DNA from: Candidatus Jordarchaeia archaeon
GTDB lineage: Archaea > Asgardarchaeota > Jordiarchaeia > Jordiarchaeales > Jordiarchaeaceae
DNA length: 51,036 bases
Direction of reading: 5' to 3'
Assembly: GCA_029856435.1 (NCBI GenBank)
Contig: JAHQXB010000035.1
Location: 1 to 51,036, forward strand
The first letter of the stretch is position 1. Each line of letters opens with the position of its first letter. A program made the translations under genes and the position numbers. The notes beneath the pieces are model-generated. The model was not told the DNA's origin. It made no database searches and worked only from the letters and a program-made list of their open reading frames with translations. Of this stretch, positions 25,113-34,200 are shown one piece after another.

Positions 25113-26233
25113 TGTTCCTTCTGGGAGGTTTCTCCAGCGAATAATTCAGCTATATCCATTATCTTAATTTTGCTCTGGAACTTCAATAAATTTTGTAGGC
25201 ACGACGGACAGGATGTGACTATAGCATAAACTCCCAACTTTTCCGCCTCATCTATTTTGAGTCTCGCCGCATTCCGAGCAGTTTCTTGGTCGTAGGCTCT
25301 CAATAAGCCTCCCCCCCCACAACATATCACTTCGTCTTTGCATTGGTTGTATTCCTCAAGCTTCAATCCTGGAATACTTTTAAGCGCTCTTCGTGGCTCT
25401 TCTATTATCCCACATCCCCGGGCTAGTTCACAAGGATCTTGGTAAACTACACGTAGGTCACCCACAGATTCTGGTTTAATTTTTCCCCCCTCCACGAGTC
25501 TAGATATGAACTGGGTTATGTGTTCCACTTTGAAGGGAACCTCAGTGATTTTGGGGTAAACATCTCTCCACATTCTAAAACAGGCAGGGCATGAGGTTAC
25601 CAGCGTCTTTATTTTGAGATCCTTGAAGGCCTTCACGTTTTCTTCTATGATTTTTTTCGCTTGTCCCAGTCTTCCCGCCATAAGTAGGGGAGCCGCACAG
25701 CAGTTCTCATCGGGGCCTAGAATTGTGAAGTCTACATTTGCCTTTCGGAACACTTTTATGGCCGCCAAAGGTATTTTTGCAGCGGAGGGGCTATATGCAG
25801 AGTTGCAGCCAACAAAATACCCCACCTCAGCTGGGACCTTCACCCGGTCTTCCACCGGCTCGTCTGATTCGTAAGTCCACATCAACCAGTCTTCCCTATC
25901 TGCTCCATGGACATTTCCACTATCCTGAATATTATCTACTATCTGTTTTACATTTGTGGGAAGCTCTTCCTCCCCTAATTGACTTCTAAGGTACTCAACG
26001 ACTAGGGGAACTGGGACACCTCTAGGACAGACCTTCACACAAGCCATACATAGGGTGCAGTTAAAGGAGTTTTTGGCAGAATGTTTCTCTCTCTCCAGGG
26101 TTCTGAAGCCCTCGGAAGCAAAATATCTAGAATTTACTGGTGAACTTGCTCTGGCCACAGGGCAAAAAGCGATACAGGTGCCGCATCTTATACACTTATC
26201 TGTTTTTTTGAGAAGTTCGGCTTTCTCACCCAA
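25109..26233 (-). CDS. glpC: Anaerobic glycerol-3-phosphate dehydrogenase subunit C, iron-sulfur electron-transfer protein
   Basis: 374 residues. Two [4Fe-4S] ferredoxin motifs lie at the N terminus (CIRCGTCIAFCPVARA and CTLCMACVKVCPRGVP). They are followed by two CCG domains (GCNSAYSP, then NCCAAPLLMAGR; DPCELARGCG, then CCGGGGLLRAYD), as in heterodisulfide reductase HdrB/D and GlpC. It passes electrons from the GlpAB flavoproteins to a membrane or quinone-like carrier. It is last in the glpK-glpA-glpB-glpC run, one base after glpB. An HdrD-type role is the alternative, but context favours GlpC. Confidence 0.85.
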   Translation of the reverse strand: MGEKAELLKKTDKCIRCGTCIAFCPVARASSPVNSRYFASEGFRTLEREKHSAKNSFNCTLCMACVKVCPRGVPVPLVVEYLRSQLGEEELPTNVKQIVDNIQDSGNVHGADREDWLMWTYESDEPVEDRVKVPAEVGYFVGCNSAYSPSAAKIPLAAIKVFRKANVDFTILGPDENCCAAPLLMAGRLGQAKKIIEENVKAFKDLKIKTLVTSCPACFRMWRDVYPKITEVPFKVEHITQFISRLVEGGKIKPESVGDLRVVYQDPCELARGCGIIEEPRRALKSIPGLKLEEYNQCKDEVICCGGGGLLRAYDQETARNAARLKIDEAEKLGVYAIVTSCPSCLQNLLKFQSKIKIMDIAELFAGETSQKEH

Positions 26234-26234
26234 T

Positions 26235-27395
26235 TTAATACCCCCTCAAATATTTTATTACTTCAACTGCTGATGAGTATCCTGTACATAGGGATGTTCC
26301 CAATCCTATCATGTAATTTTCTGAAATGCCTGAACAAGCAGCAAAAATATTCTTAAAGCTCTTCCCGTTAAAGATAAGTCTCATCTTCTTATCCGTTTCG
26401 AAATACCGCTCCATCTGGAGATTTAGGGATGCTTGAAAACCATTTTTCCCCCTTATGTTGATTGTGTCTCTCATTAATTGTCCAGTAGCTATTATGACCG
26501 CCTTGGACAGTATTTCCTGTTTACCACCATTTTCTACGATTTTGATTTTGCAGCCTTGTCCTGTGTCCCTTATCTCGGTCGACTGCCACCCCAATTTAAT
26601 TTCAACCCCATTCTCTATGCATGGCCTTTCTAGTAGCTGTTGTAGTCTTAGTCCGGGAACGGATGGTGGAAAGGACATAATTTCAAAAACCTTAGCCCCC
26701 AAACTTTCTTCAAACTCATGTATGATCTCCTCTGTTCGACGCAAACCTAGAACTGGGGGGAACGCCAAATAATCGTAGCTTCCCAAATTATGCTCATCCA
26801 GACTTTTGATTATACCCTCACTGTTAGATTCCAGCAGGAGCGACAGCGGCACTGGTTGAGTTTCGCTCCTATCCAGTTTTACATAGTCTGCGTCCACTCC
26901 CCAAATTTCTCTTAGTGAACGAGCGATTAAAACTGGGGTGTGGTTTATCAGGTTGCGGAAACCAACCACCAAAACCTTGGAGCCTTCAAGGTTCTCTCTT
27001 GTTCCTCTCATTATGCTGGACTGAGCCAATAGAGTGGGTTTAAACAGTCCTAAGGGAGTTAAAAGAGTTTCATTTGTTTCCAAATTTCCCTCATACCTAG
27101 TAAAAGAATCATACTTCTCTCTAAACTCTCGAAAAGCCTCCAAAATCCTTTCTACGCCGACTATAGCGTAGGGGTGGCTGGGATTCCTACTAACAAAATC
27201 CCCCAGCACTTCCAAGGGTTTTTTGACATTCCTATCGTTAAAGTATCCCAGAAAATCTATGGTCCCTGACGAAAGCACTGTGCTGCCTAGACCGGATGCA
27301 ACCACCATAGTGGAGAGCTTCGCCTCGCTGGTTTTTCTGGCAGCCACCAGACCTGCCATACCACCGCCAATCACAGCTACATCAACTTCATGCAT
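26235..27395 (-). CDS. glpB: Anaerobic glycerol-3-phosphate dehydrogenase subunit B
   Basis: 386 residues. The FAD/NAD(P)-binding Rossmann start is VDVAVIGGGMAGLVAARKTS; SGLGSTVLSSGTIDFLGY and FPPVLGLRRTEEIIHEFEES match GlpB. It is the flavoprotein partner of GlpA. Its start overlaps the glpA end by 8 bp, so translation is coupled. The C-terminal NIFAACSGISENYMIGLGTS is typical of the family. Confidence 0.85.
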   Translation of the reverse strand: MHEVDVAVIGGGMAGLVAARKTSEAKLSTMVVASGLGSTVLSSGTIDFLGYFNDRNVKKPLEVLGDFVSRNPSHPYAIVGVERILEAFREFREKYDSFTRYEGNLETNETLLTPLGLFKPTLLAQSSIMRGTRENLEGSKVLVVGFRNLINHTPVLIARSLREIWGVDADYVKLDRSETQPVPLSLLLESNSEGIIKSLDEHNLGSYDYLAFPPVLGLRRTEEIIHEFEESLGAKVFEIMSFPPSVPGLRLQQLLERPCIENGVEIKLGWQSTEIRDTGQGCKIKIVENGGKQEILSKAVIIATGQLMRDTINIRGKNGFQASLNLQMERYFETDKKMRLIFNGKSFKNIFAACSGISENYMIGLGTSLCTGYSSAVEVIKYLRGY

Positions 27396-28965
27396 CCTCT
27401 TTCCCTCGGTGTCTTATGTTTCCCACCATCTCAAACATGACTTTGGCGAACATGAGTTGCCTAAGTTGGTCTCCCTTGAGTATGTGAACAATCTTCCACT
27501 GTTCATCTAGGAACTCAGCTAGTGAATTCAAAGCTTGTGGCGCCGAAAATTTGAGGTCTTCAACCATGATTTCTGCGGCGCGATGCACGCAGAATTGACC
27601 TTGGCAAGTTCCCATACCTAATCTGGTGCGCCTTTTGATGTCTCTCAGGTTCTTGGCCAATAATGCTTCAAAACTGTGAACTATCTCTGCTCTGGAAACT
27701 AGACTACACTCACATATTAAGCCAGGTTTCTGGGGCATTGTCGATGACATTGTACCATACTTATTGATAATCTCTTTAGCGGTTAGGGAGTTAACTTGAA
27801 AACGCCTTTGAATCTCCTCAATTGATGGTGGCGTTCCCTCACTTCCAAGAATTGGCTCCTCCGCGGTTCTACACTTTGCTCTAACTCCCAGCTTTTCACA
27901 AACTAGGTCCGCTGTCTTTTCCGCCATAAGCCTATAAGTGGTGAGTTTGCCTCCCGTAATGGTTACAAACCCTTCCACTCCTTCTTCCTCATGGTCAACT
28001 AATAACATTCCACGTGTGGCTGTGCGTCCCGAACCCGCCCCAAAAAGAGGGCGGACTCCTGAGAAGGCTCTTATGACCCGAGATTCTGCAACAATGGGGA
28101 TCATCTCCTCCCCCTCCTTCATGATTTTTTCAACCTCCTCATTTTCTGGAAGAATACTATCCGGGTTTTCTACGAAGGTTGAGGTAGTTCCTAAAATCAT
28201 TGTAGAATAGTGGGGTACGATTATGTCTCCATCTGAGGGGTAACGGAGATGATTAATCACATGGTTTATTACTCGATTATTGAGAACTACTAGAGTACCC
28301 TTGTTAGGTCTAATATTCAACTTGATTCCCACTTGCCCCGCAACAATACCTGCCCAGGCTCCAGTAGCGTTAACCACAATTTCAGAAAAATACTTTTTAC
28401 TCTTCCCGTTTCTCAACACTTCAACACCTGTAACTGCTCCATCGCTTAATATGGGTCTGGCGCTGGTGTAGTTTAGAGCTTCTGCTCCATTCTGCAGTGC
28501 AGACAACACGTTGGAGACGACAAGTAAGAAGGGATCTATGGAGCCATCATTAACCCAAACTGCAGCTTTAATATTTTTGGTCAAAAAGGGCTCCTTCTCT
28601 AAGGCTTCTTCAACTGTTATTTCTCTATGCTCAACTTTGGTTTTGCTGCAACCCTTAAGGAAAGACTCTAAATATTCCAAGTCCTCATTTCTGGTTGCTA
28701 CAAATAGTCCCCCAGTATCCTCTACGGTATGCTTGGCTATCCTTCTAAGAATAATATTTTCCATGGCGCATTCTTGCGCTGACTCAGGGTCACTGATTAC
28801 GTAGCGTGCCCCACTATGCAAAAGTCCATGATTTTTACCTGAAGCTTCCGAGGCGAAGTCTCCCCTATCAACAAGTAGGGTGCGCACTCCCCTGAGCGAT
28901 AGATCTCTTAGGACACCACTTCCTACTACTCCTCCGCCTATAACAATTACATCAAATTTTGACAT
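27388..28965 (-). CDS. glpA: Anaerobic glycerol-3-phosphate dehydrogenase subunit A
   Basis: 525 residues. The Rossmann motif VIVIGGGVVGSGVLRDLSLR is followed by DRGDFASEASGKNHGLLHSG, typical of glycerol-3-phosphate oxidases. The C-terminal BFD-like [2Fe-2S] domain (from about residue 400) carries CECSLV and LGMGTCQGQFC. It oxidises sn-glycerol 3-phosphate to dihydroxyacetone phosphate. The start lies 8 bp after the glpK stop. Confidence 0.92.
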   Translation of the reverse strand: MSKFDVIVIGGGVVGSGVLRDLSLRGVRTLLVDRGDFASEASGKNHGLLHSGARYVISDPESAQECAMENIILRRIAKHTVEDTGGLFVATRNEDLEYLESFLKGCSKTKVEHREITVEEALEKEPFLTKNIKAAVWVNDGSIDPFLLVVSNVLSALQNGAEALNYTSARPILSDGAVTGVEVLRNGKSKKYFSEIVVNATGAWAGIVAGQVGIKLNIRPNKGTLVVLNNRVINHVINHLRYPSDGDIIVPHYSTMILGTTSTFVENPDSILPENEEVEKIMKEGEEMIPIVAESRVIRAFSGVRPLFGAGSGRTATRGMLLVDHEEEGVEGFVTITGGKLTTYRLMAEKTADLVCEKLGVRAKCRTAEEPILGSEGTPPSIEEIQRRFQVNSLTAKEIINKYGTMSSTMPQKPGLICECSLVSRAEIVHSFEALLAKNLRDIKRRTRLGMGTCQGQFCVHRAAEIMVEDLKFSAPQALNSLAEFLDEQWKIVHILKGDQLRQLMFAKVMFEMVGNIRHRGKEDA

Positions 28966-28973
28966 AGTGATCT

Positions 28974-30509
28974 CTACACAGAAAATTCTGAAAGCCTCGC
29001 GTAAATATTCTTATCCTTCAAAGCCATGTAAACATCATTGTGCACCTTATATAACTTATCGTAAACCTCTCGATTCTTTTCGTCAGGCTCCTTTCTCTCC
29101 CCTATCTGCACCATACTTTCCGCTGCATCTGAAACACTTCTGTATATTCCTACACCCACACCAGCTAAAATGGCTGCACCCAGTGAGGTGGCCTCCTCCA
29201 CCTTCCCTCTAGCCACTGTGATATTATAGATATCTGCCTGAATCTGATTCCATAGTGGGCTGCGGGTGGCCCCTCCTGTGATTCTAACTTCCTCAAATTC
29301 TAGTCCTAATTCCTTCATAACCTCAATGTTTTTACGGACCTCGAAACAAGCACCCTCCATTATAGCTCTGATGAGGTGCGCCCTAGTGTGGCCAAGAGCC
29401 AAACCTACTATAACTCCTCTTGCATCTGGATCCCAGTAAGGAGCTCCCGCGCCCACAAAGTGCGGTAGTAAGACTATTCCTCCAGAGCCTGGGGGTGCCT
29501 GTTCTGCCACGCTGCATAGGATGTCGTAAGGATCTTTTCCCAAGATTTCTGCCACATTCCTTTCAGGATGTCCCAACTGGTCTCTAAACCATCTGTACAC
29601 GCTACCAGTGGTAAACATGCTAGCTTCAACAACCCATTTACCGGGGTCGGCGTGGCAACTGAACAGTACACGTTTTTTAGGGTCACGCTTAGGTTTTTCG
29701 GTGTAAGCTAGGAGAAAGGTTCCTGTACCCATAGTTGCCTTAATTCTTCCCGGCTTTATTACTCCCACCCCTAATGCGCCACACTGCTGATCTCCACCTC
29801 CCGTAACCACAGGTGTTCCTTCTGCAAAACCAGTCTCTCTCGCCGCCTTCGCGGTTACCTCTCCAATTTTTTCACCGGAAGCATGTGATTCATTCAATTT
29901 TTCAGGCGGGATTTCCAAGGCGTCGCAAATCTTGTCAGACCATCTAAATTTTTCAACATCAAAAAGCAAAGTTCTTGAGGCATTTGACCAGTCGGTGACA
30001 AACATATTTGACAATTTCATTTCGATGAAGTCATGAACCAGCATGAATTTATAAGTGGAATTGAAAATTTTTGGTTCATTCTCTTTTATCCAGAGAATCT
30101 TGGGAGCCGAAAAATAAGGGTCAACTGTGAGACCAGAGATCCGGTATACTTCATCAACGCCTACTATCCTCTTTATTTCATCACATTGTTTGACCGTCCT
30201 GCGATCCTGCCAAACAATAGCATTCCTCAAAGGATTCCCATCTTCATCGACTGGAACTGTAGTCTCACGCTGATTAGTAACACTTATACCGACAATATCT
30301 TCGGGAGCGAGGCCTGCTTTTTCGATGGCCCTTTTCGAGGTGTTACAGACAGCTCTCCACCAATCCAACGCGTTTTGTTCCACCCAGGCTGGGCGAGGAA
30401 AAATACTCGGGTATTCTTCATAATCTCTAGAAATTTCTACTCCATTTTCATCAAAAATTATGGTGCGGCAACCGATAGTGCCCGCATCCACGGCTGCTAT
30501 TAACTGCAT
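28974..30509 (-). CDS. glpK: Glycerol kinase (FGGY family)
   Basis: 511 residues. The N-terminal phosphate motif is AAVDAGTIGCRTIIFDENG; VGISVTNQRETTVPVDEDG and NAIVWQDRRT are FGGY/GlpK signatures; GGGDQQCGALGVG and VRITGGATRSPLWNQIQAD complete the ATPase fold. It phosphorylates glycerol to sn-glycerol 3-phosphate. It is first in the run with glpA, glpB and glpC, so the operon can take glycerol to dihydroxyacetone phosphate. A related sugar kinase is less likely given the context. Confidence 0.88.
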   Translation of the reverse strand: MQLIAAVDAGTIGCRTIIFDENGVEISRDYEEYPSIFPRPAWVEQNALDWWRAVCNTSKRAIEKAGLAPEDIVGISVTNQRETTVPVDEDGNPLRNAIVWQDRRTVKQCDEIKRIVGVDEVYRISGLTVDPYFSAPKILWIKENEPKIFNSTYKFMLVHDFIEMKLSNMFVTDWSNASRTLLFDVEKFRWSDKICDALEIPPEKLNESHASGEKIGEVTAKAARETGFAEGTPVVTGGGDQQCGALGVGVIKPGRIKATMGTGTFLLAYTEKPKRDPKKRVLFSCHADPGKWVVEASMFTTGSVYRWFRDQLGHPERNVAEILGKDPYDILCSVAEQAPPGSGGIVLLPHFVGAGAPYWDPDARGVIVGLALGHTRAHLIRAIMEGACFEVRKNIEVMKELGLEFEEVRITGGATRSPLWNQIQADIYNITVARGKVEEATSLGAAILAGVGVGIYRSVSDAAESMVQIGERKEPDEKNREVYDKLYKVHNDVYMALKDKNIYARLSEFSV

Positions 30510-31130
30510 TCACATCCACCTCTTTTAAACTTCCAAAGGGAGCAAAACAATCAGTAATATACTGATAATCTCTAATAAGAATAGCTCTCAAATATGAACC
30601 ATTTGTTATGAAAAACTTGAGGGTTTCATTCTTTATCTAAAACGCGTAAGCTTATGTACGTTTACAATGAAAAAACTTTAGGTTTCCACCCTTTGTCTAA
30701 AGCGCTTTAGCGTACGAGTGTTTACCTATAAAAATATTTTTTATCTTTCACATAAAGATAGAATAAAATAGATAACCTATTTCTTGTCTTTGGCTGCGAA
30801 GTGCTGTCTTCTAACGTCCCTAAGGCGTTTGCAAATTAGCCAGCACCAATTACTTAAACACATAGAAGACGGTGCTTATGCGCATTGCCTGAGGATAACC
30901 TCACAGTTTTCAGAAATGTGGGACTCAACAGTTGAAAGATTACAAAAAAGGTAATCCCGTTTACAAATGTGCAAAAATTGTCCCTCCCAGTTTGGAACCC
31001 AAGATAGTTTACACGCCCCTTCTTATGCTCTGTTAAGAAGCGCGTTTATCTTCCGCAAAACCTGCATTTTAAGTGCGTCTTTTTCCAAAAAAGAAAATAA
31101 ATGAGGGTCTTTTTGAGAGTTGGGGTGGCG
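30510..31130. other. 0.6-kb gene-free region upstream of glpK
   Basis: No gene is supported. It contains the 59-bp tandem duplication listed separately. The first bases (about 30530-30600) are AT-rich and should hold the glpK promoter on the minus strand. No tRNA could be folded. Confidence 0.5.
30608..30725. repeat. Degenerate tandem duplication of a 59-bp unit
   Basis: The two units (30608-30666 and 30667-30725) share ATGAAAAA, GGTTTC, TATCTAAA/TGTCTAAA and GTTTAC in register, with many substitutions between them. Not coding in any long frame. Its place upstream of the glp operon would allow a double regulator-binding site, but that is speculation. Confidence 0.55.
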
Positions 31131-31736
31131 CTAGAGACCTAGAATTTTTTTTAGCTTGTCTGGCTCCTCGCCCTCTTCAACAAAGACTTCTTTTTGTACT
31201 CCTACACGCTCCGCGTCGAATTTTCTGGCTATTCTACCGCCTACAACTTTTTCTCGAACGCTACTTTTTTTACCTTGCCAGATATACACTGTATCGTATG
31301 TGTCTATCAAGAAAACATCCTCTGAGTCCAGAGACGCTTTAGATAGTGGCACTTGAACGAATTGGATATCATCAAGGGTTTTAAACTCTTCCCCTGATAT
31401 CCTGTACATGACAATGGGGTGTGTTTTTTTCTCCATTTTTTTGAGTATAGATTTAGCGAGGTCTTGATCCACTATGCGCATTGGACCTACTGTTTTTCTA
31501 AATTCTAGTGGTTCACTACCTTGGTGGATTGTTTCTACGTGGGGTTTGCCTTTCCGTTGCTTATCTATGAGGTCGCTTATGAAGGCGCCAGCGAATTTTT
31601 CATCAACTGTTGTTTTTTCACCCAACCATATCCATATTCGGTCTTCAGCGTCAACAACATAGGTGTCTCCAGTCGAAAAAACAGGTTGCATTATTTCCTC
31701 ATAATCGCCTTCCTTAATTAAGTAAATTTTTGCCAA
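31131..31736 (-). CDS. Two-domain gelsolin-like protein
   Basis: 201 residues from a TTG start. Two gelsolin repeats are visible. Repeat 1 is about residues 20-85: TYVVDAEDRIWIWLGEKTTV, then KPHVETIHQGSEPLEFRK. Repeat 2 is about 125-195: DVFLIDTYDTVYIWQGKKSS, then VQKEVFVEEGEEPDKLKKIL. Both keep the D-x-W-x-G core and the final EGEEP-type segment of actin-binding gelsolin domains. Two-domain gelsolins (2DGel) are known from Asgard archaea, where they bind actin with calcium. The gene is isolated, transcribed on the opposite strand from the next gene. Confidence 0.88.
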   Translation of the reverse strand: MAKIYLIKEGDYEEIMQPVFSTGDTYVVDAEDRIWIWLGEKTTVDEKFAGAFISDLIDKQRKGKPHVETIHQGSEPLEFRKTVGPMRIVDQDLAKSILKKMEKKTHPIVMYRISGEEFKTLDDIQFVQVPLSKASLDSEDVFLIDTYDTVYIWQGKKSSVREKVVGGRIARKFDAERVGVQKEVFVEEGEEPDKLKKILGL

Positions 31737-31983
31737 GAGAAAAACCTTCTACAATAATTTGTACAATTTATAATATTAAATTCTTGTTATATTAAATTAC
31801 CCCTATTTAGCGGTTTGGATGAAGCTTCTTTTAACCATTTTTCGCGGATTTGAATTTTTATATCTATTTAATGCTTATTTTACTGGGATTTTTATGAAAC
31901 TACTGAGCGTTAAAAGCAAAGGGCGTGAACCAGCTTGCGCTCATTGTTCCCCAGAAGAACTACAAGGAACTCAGGCTACCGGG
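31737..31983. other. Intergenic region before MITE family 2 copy B
   Basis: A 60-codon frame (31819-32001) runs into the repeat and has no family resemblance. It may be a small relic. Nothing else is supported. Confidence 0.3.
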
Positions 31984-32117
31984 TATAGAGTTTCTCATTA
32001 ATTTTTTCCTAAACCTATCCTTGACCGGGGTTATTTAAGGCTTCTTTCACCAAAAAAAGGCGGAAAAAACCATACTTTCTGGAAGCAAAAAGGAAAAAAT
32101 TAAATGGAAAGTCTATA
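31984..32117. mobile_element. MITE-like repeat, family 2, copy B
   Basis: 134 bp bounded by TATAGAGTTTCTC and its near-complement GGAAAGTCTATA, with inner complementary ends TTAATTTTTTCCT and AGGAAAAAATTAA. Same orientation as copy A; copy C (39122-39255) is inverted and the same length. It ends 75 bp before the winged-helix protein gene. Confidence 0.8.
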
Positions 32118-32191
32118 ACTTGAATTTGGTCGCTGCTCTCTAAAGAAAAGTTTTATTATTCCCTGATTGCCATTATTTATTAAAGTGACTA

Positions 32192-33700
32192 GTGGAGCTG
32201 ACCATTGTGTCATTTATTGAAGAGCCTCATCTTACACGAAGTAGGCAAAGATTCAGACTTTTAGTCTCAAATTGTGATAAACTCACTAAATTGGTTCTTG
32301 AAATGGTAAATAGTTACAAAGATGGCGGTTTGAACAGGCAGGAATTTTTCAGGGATATTCGTGATCACAAAAAAATAGATGTTAGTGTCTTAGACAAGCA
32401 ATTTCTAGAAGAATTGGAGAACAGCGCTGGTATTTTGTATATGCGAGGCGAGTACCGCCTCAATATGAACCGCTTATTAATGCTAATAAACATGTTTCTT
32501 AAAGAAATCGAGCATTTCGATAAAGATAGGGCTGATGAATTAAGAAAAAATGTTAATCAAATTAATCTCAAAATTGACACTCTAACCGGCGAGACTACCG
32601 AGGTTGCAAAGGCCGCTAAAACAAAGTTACCAGAATATGAGGAAATCGAAAAGGAGGAAATAATTCAAGAACCCGTAATAGTGTGGGAAAAGGCGGGATT
32701 AGAACCTGTAGATAAAGCTCTCACCACCTATATTAAAGAGTATGACAAACTCAGCCTTGCACAGATATCTTCAGTTTTAGGCATACCTGAAAATGAAGTC
32801 AGGAAGAGATTAAGCTACCTGTTAGACCAAGGAATTTTAGTCGGCAAAATACAAGATGAGTACTTCCTAAGAGAAGCAGTAAGCGTGATACCGACTCCAA
32901 CAGAATTAGTAAAAGCAGAAGCAGCCACAGAGATAACAAAAATCGCGAAGGTTACACCGACAGCGGAAGTAACAGTTAAACCGCCCGCGATAAAAGGTAT
33001 TGAGAAACCTTTAGTTGAAGAAGCCATCTCCATAAAACCGGTTCAAGAGCTCAAGGTTGAGGGTTCAGAGGTGATAAAAACCCCTATCGAGAAGCCCGTG
33101 GTTGAGGAGCCTGCAGTTAAGGAGCCTATGGTTGAGGAACCAGTGGTTGAGGAACCAGTGGTTGAGGAACCAGTGGTTGAGGAACCAGTGGTTGAGGAAC
33201 CAGTGGTTGAGAAGCGAGTGGTTGCTGAGCATATTGAAAGTTCGGTTGCTAGGGAGGCCGCCGTTGAGACACCTGTGATTGAGACTGTAGAGGCGGCGCC
33301 ACCTGAGGAGGTGACTTATACCTCTAAAGAAGTTAAGGAGATTTATAAGAGGGTGAAGTTGTTTATTGAAATGGTTTCCCAAGTTCTTGAAATGGTGGTG
33401 GTACCTGAAAAGCCAGGATTTGATAAGAAGGCTCTATATAAACTGATTTATGACTACTATTTTCTTCCCATCGATGGGTCTTTTGATGTGGAACCGTTTA
33501 AGGAATTAGAGAAAGAGGGGGTAGTCCATGTGGAAGAAAATTGGATTAGATTTGATTTAGACAAATCCCTTTCACTTTTCAAAAACAAGTATATTCCCGG
33601 GATTAGGAAAGTTAAAAAGGGAACCGCGTCCAAGCTGGAAAAGGCTTTAGATGAACACATAGAGCAAATGATAAATAATCTCCTTAAGTCTAGAGCGTAA
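32192..33700 (+). CDS. Winged-helix protein with internal duplication and VEEPV repeat linker
   Basis: 502 residues from a GTG. Three parts are visible: a helical N-terminal domain (about 15-125), a winged helix (about 175-230: KALTTYIKEYDKLSLAQISS, then RKRLSYLLDQGILVGKI), a long Val/Glu/Pro linker with repeats (about 240-365) and a C-terminal domain (about 370-500). The N- and C-terminal domains resemble each other (KLVLEMVNSYKDGGLNRQEF against FIEMVSQVLEMV, then GFDKKALYKLI). I do not recognise the family. It could be a scaffold or regulator, with the wHTH used for DNA or protein contact. Confidence 0.7.
   Translation: MELTIVSFIEEPHLTRSRQRFRLLVSNCDKLTKLVLEMVNSYKDGGLNRQEFFRDIRDHKKIDVSVLDKQFLEELENSAGILYMRGEYRLNMNRLLMLINMFLKEIEHFDKDRADELRKNVNQINLKIDTLTGETTEVAKAAKTKLPEYEEIEKEEIIQEPVIVWEKAGLEPVDKALTTYIKEYDKLSLAQISSVLGIPENEVRKRLSYLLDQGILVGKIQDEYFLREAVSVIPTPTELVKAEAATEITKIAKVTPTAEVTVKPPAIKGIEKPLVEEAISIKPVQELKVEGSEVIKTPIEKPVVEEPAVKEPMVEEPVVEEPVVEEPVVEEPVVEEPVVEKRVVAEHIESSVAREAAVETPVIETVEAAPPEEVTYTSKEVKEIYKRVKLFIEMVSQVLEMVVVPEKPGFDKKALYKLIYDYYFLPIDGSFDVEPFKELEKEGVVHVEENWIRFDLDKSLSLFKNKYIPGIRKVKKGTASKLEKALDEHIEQMINNLLKSRA
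33101..33220 (+). repeat. 15-bp coding tandem repeat (VVEEP units)
   Basis: Five perfect copies of GTTGAGGAACCAGTG run from 33131 to 33205, flanked by two degenerate units before and one after. Each unit encodes V-E-E-P-V. It lies in the linker of the gene at 32192. Perfect identity between units implies recent expansion, and unit number probably varies between strains. Confidence 0.9.
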
Positions 33701-33838
33701 CGGCAATGCAGTTATCCTAATTAATCTATTTCCCTCTACTTTTTAGCTTCCAATAGGTAAAGGATTCTTGCAGTTGCTTCTTCGTGAGTGGAATAAAAAA
33801 TCTAAATTTCCGGTGGCGGGTTTTGCTGCATTTGTAGA

Positions 33839-34120
33839 TTAGATGTTCTTACAGTAACCTATTATTTCAAAGTCTTCTTCGTCGAATTCGTTGGCGGTCC
33901 ATTCCTCTATTTCTTTTATCATTTCTCTTATTTTTTCTGGCGGTCCGTAAATTATATCCTTTGTTACGTTGAGCCTATATTTTGACCTTGCGCAATCCTC
34001 TATGGCTAATTTTAGGAATTTTTCAGCTTTGTCTTCAGATATACGAAACTTTTCAGCTAATCCCGGAATTATCTGCCTCTTTTTTTCTATAAGTTCGGTA
34101 GAAGAAATCTTCTCACTCAT
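33839..34120 (-). CDS. Uncharacterised 93-residue acidic helical protein
   Basis: It starts MSEKISSTELIEKKRQIIPG and ends FEIIGYCKNI. A helical region (AEKFRISEDKAEKFLKLAIE) could be a helix-turn-helix-like module. No family recognised. It is 80 bp before the start of the ornithine cyclodeaminase-type gene's stop on the same strand and could share its transcript. Confidence 0.5.
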   Translation of the reverse strand: MSEKISSTELIEKKRQIIPGLAEKFRISEDKAEKFLKLAIEDCARSKYRLNVTKDIIYGPPEKIREMIKEIEEWTANEFDEEDFEIIGYCKNI

Positions 34121-34200
34121 TTCCGTATGGGCTCCGCTATCCTTTTGATATTTTAGGGGGTTTAACTTTTGCTTATTCTCTTTTTTATTTTTCTATTATT

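Noticed and set aside
30033..30503. 156-codon plus-strand frame opposite glpK
   Set aside because: Antisense to glycerol kinase; no recognisable domain.
30780..30930. Possible tRNA near the glpK upstream region
   Set aside because: No acceptor stem or T loop could be folded, with or without introns.
33101..33220. CRISPR-like array
   Set aside because: The 15-bp units are contiguous, without spacers, and stay in frame inside a coding region.
33065..33382. 105-codon minus-strand frame with NHWFL repeats
   Set aside because: It is the antisense reading of the VEEPV coding repeat.
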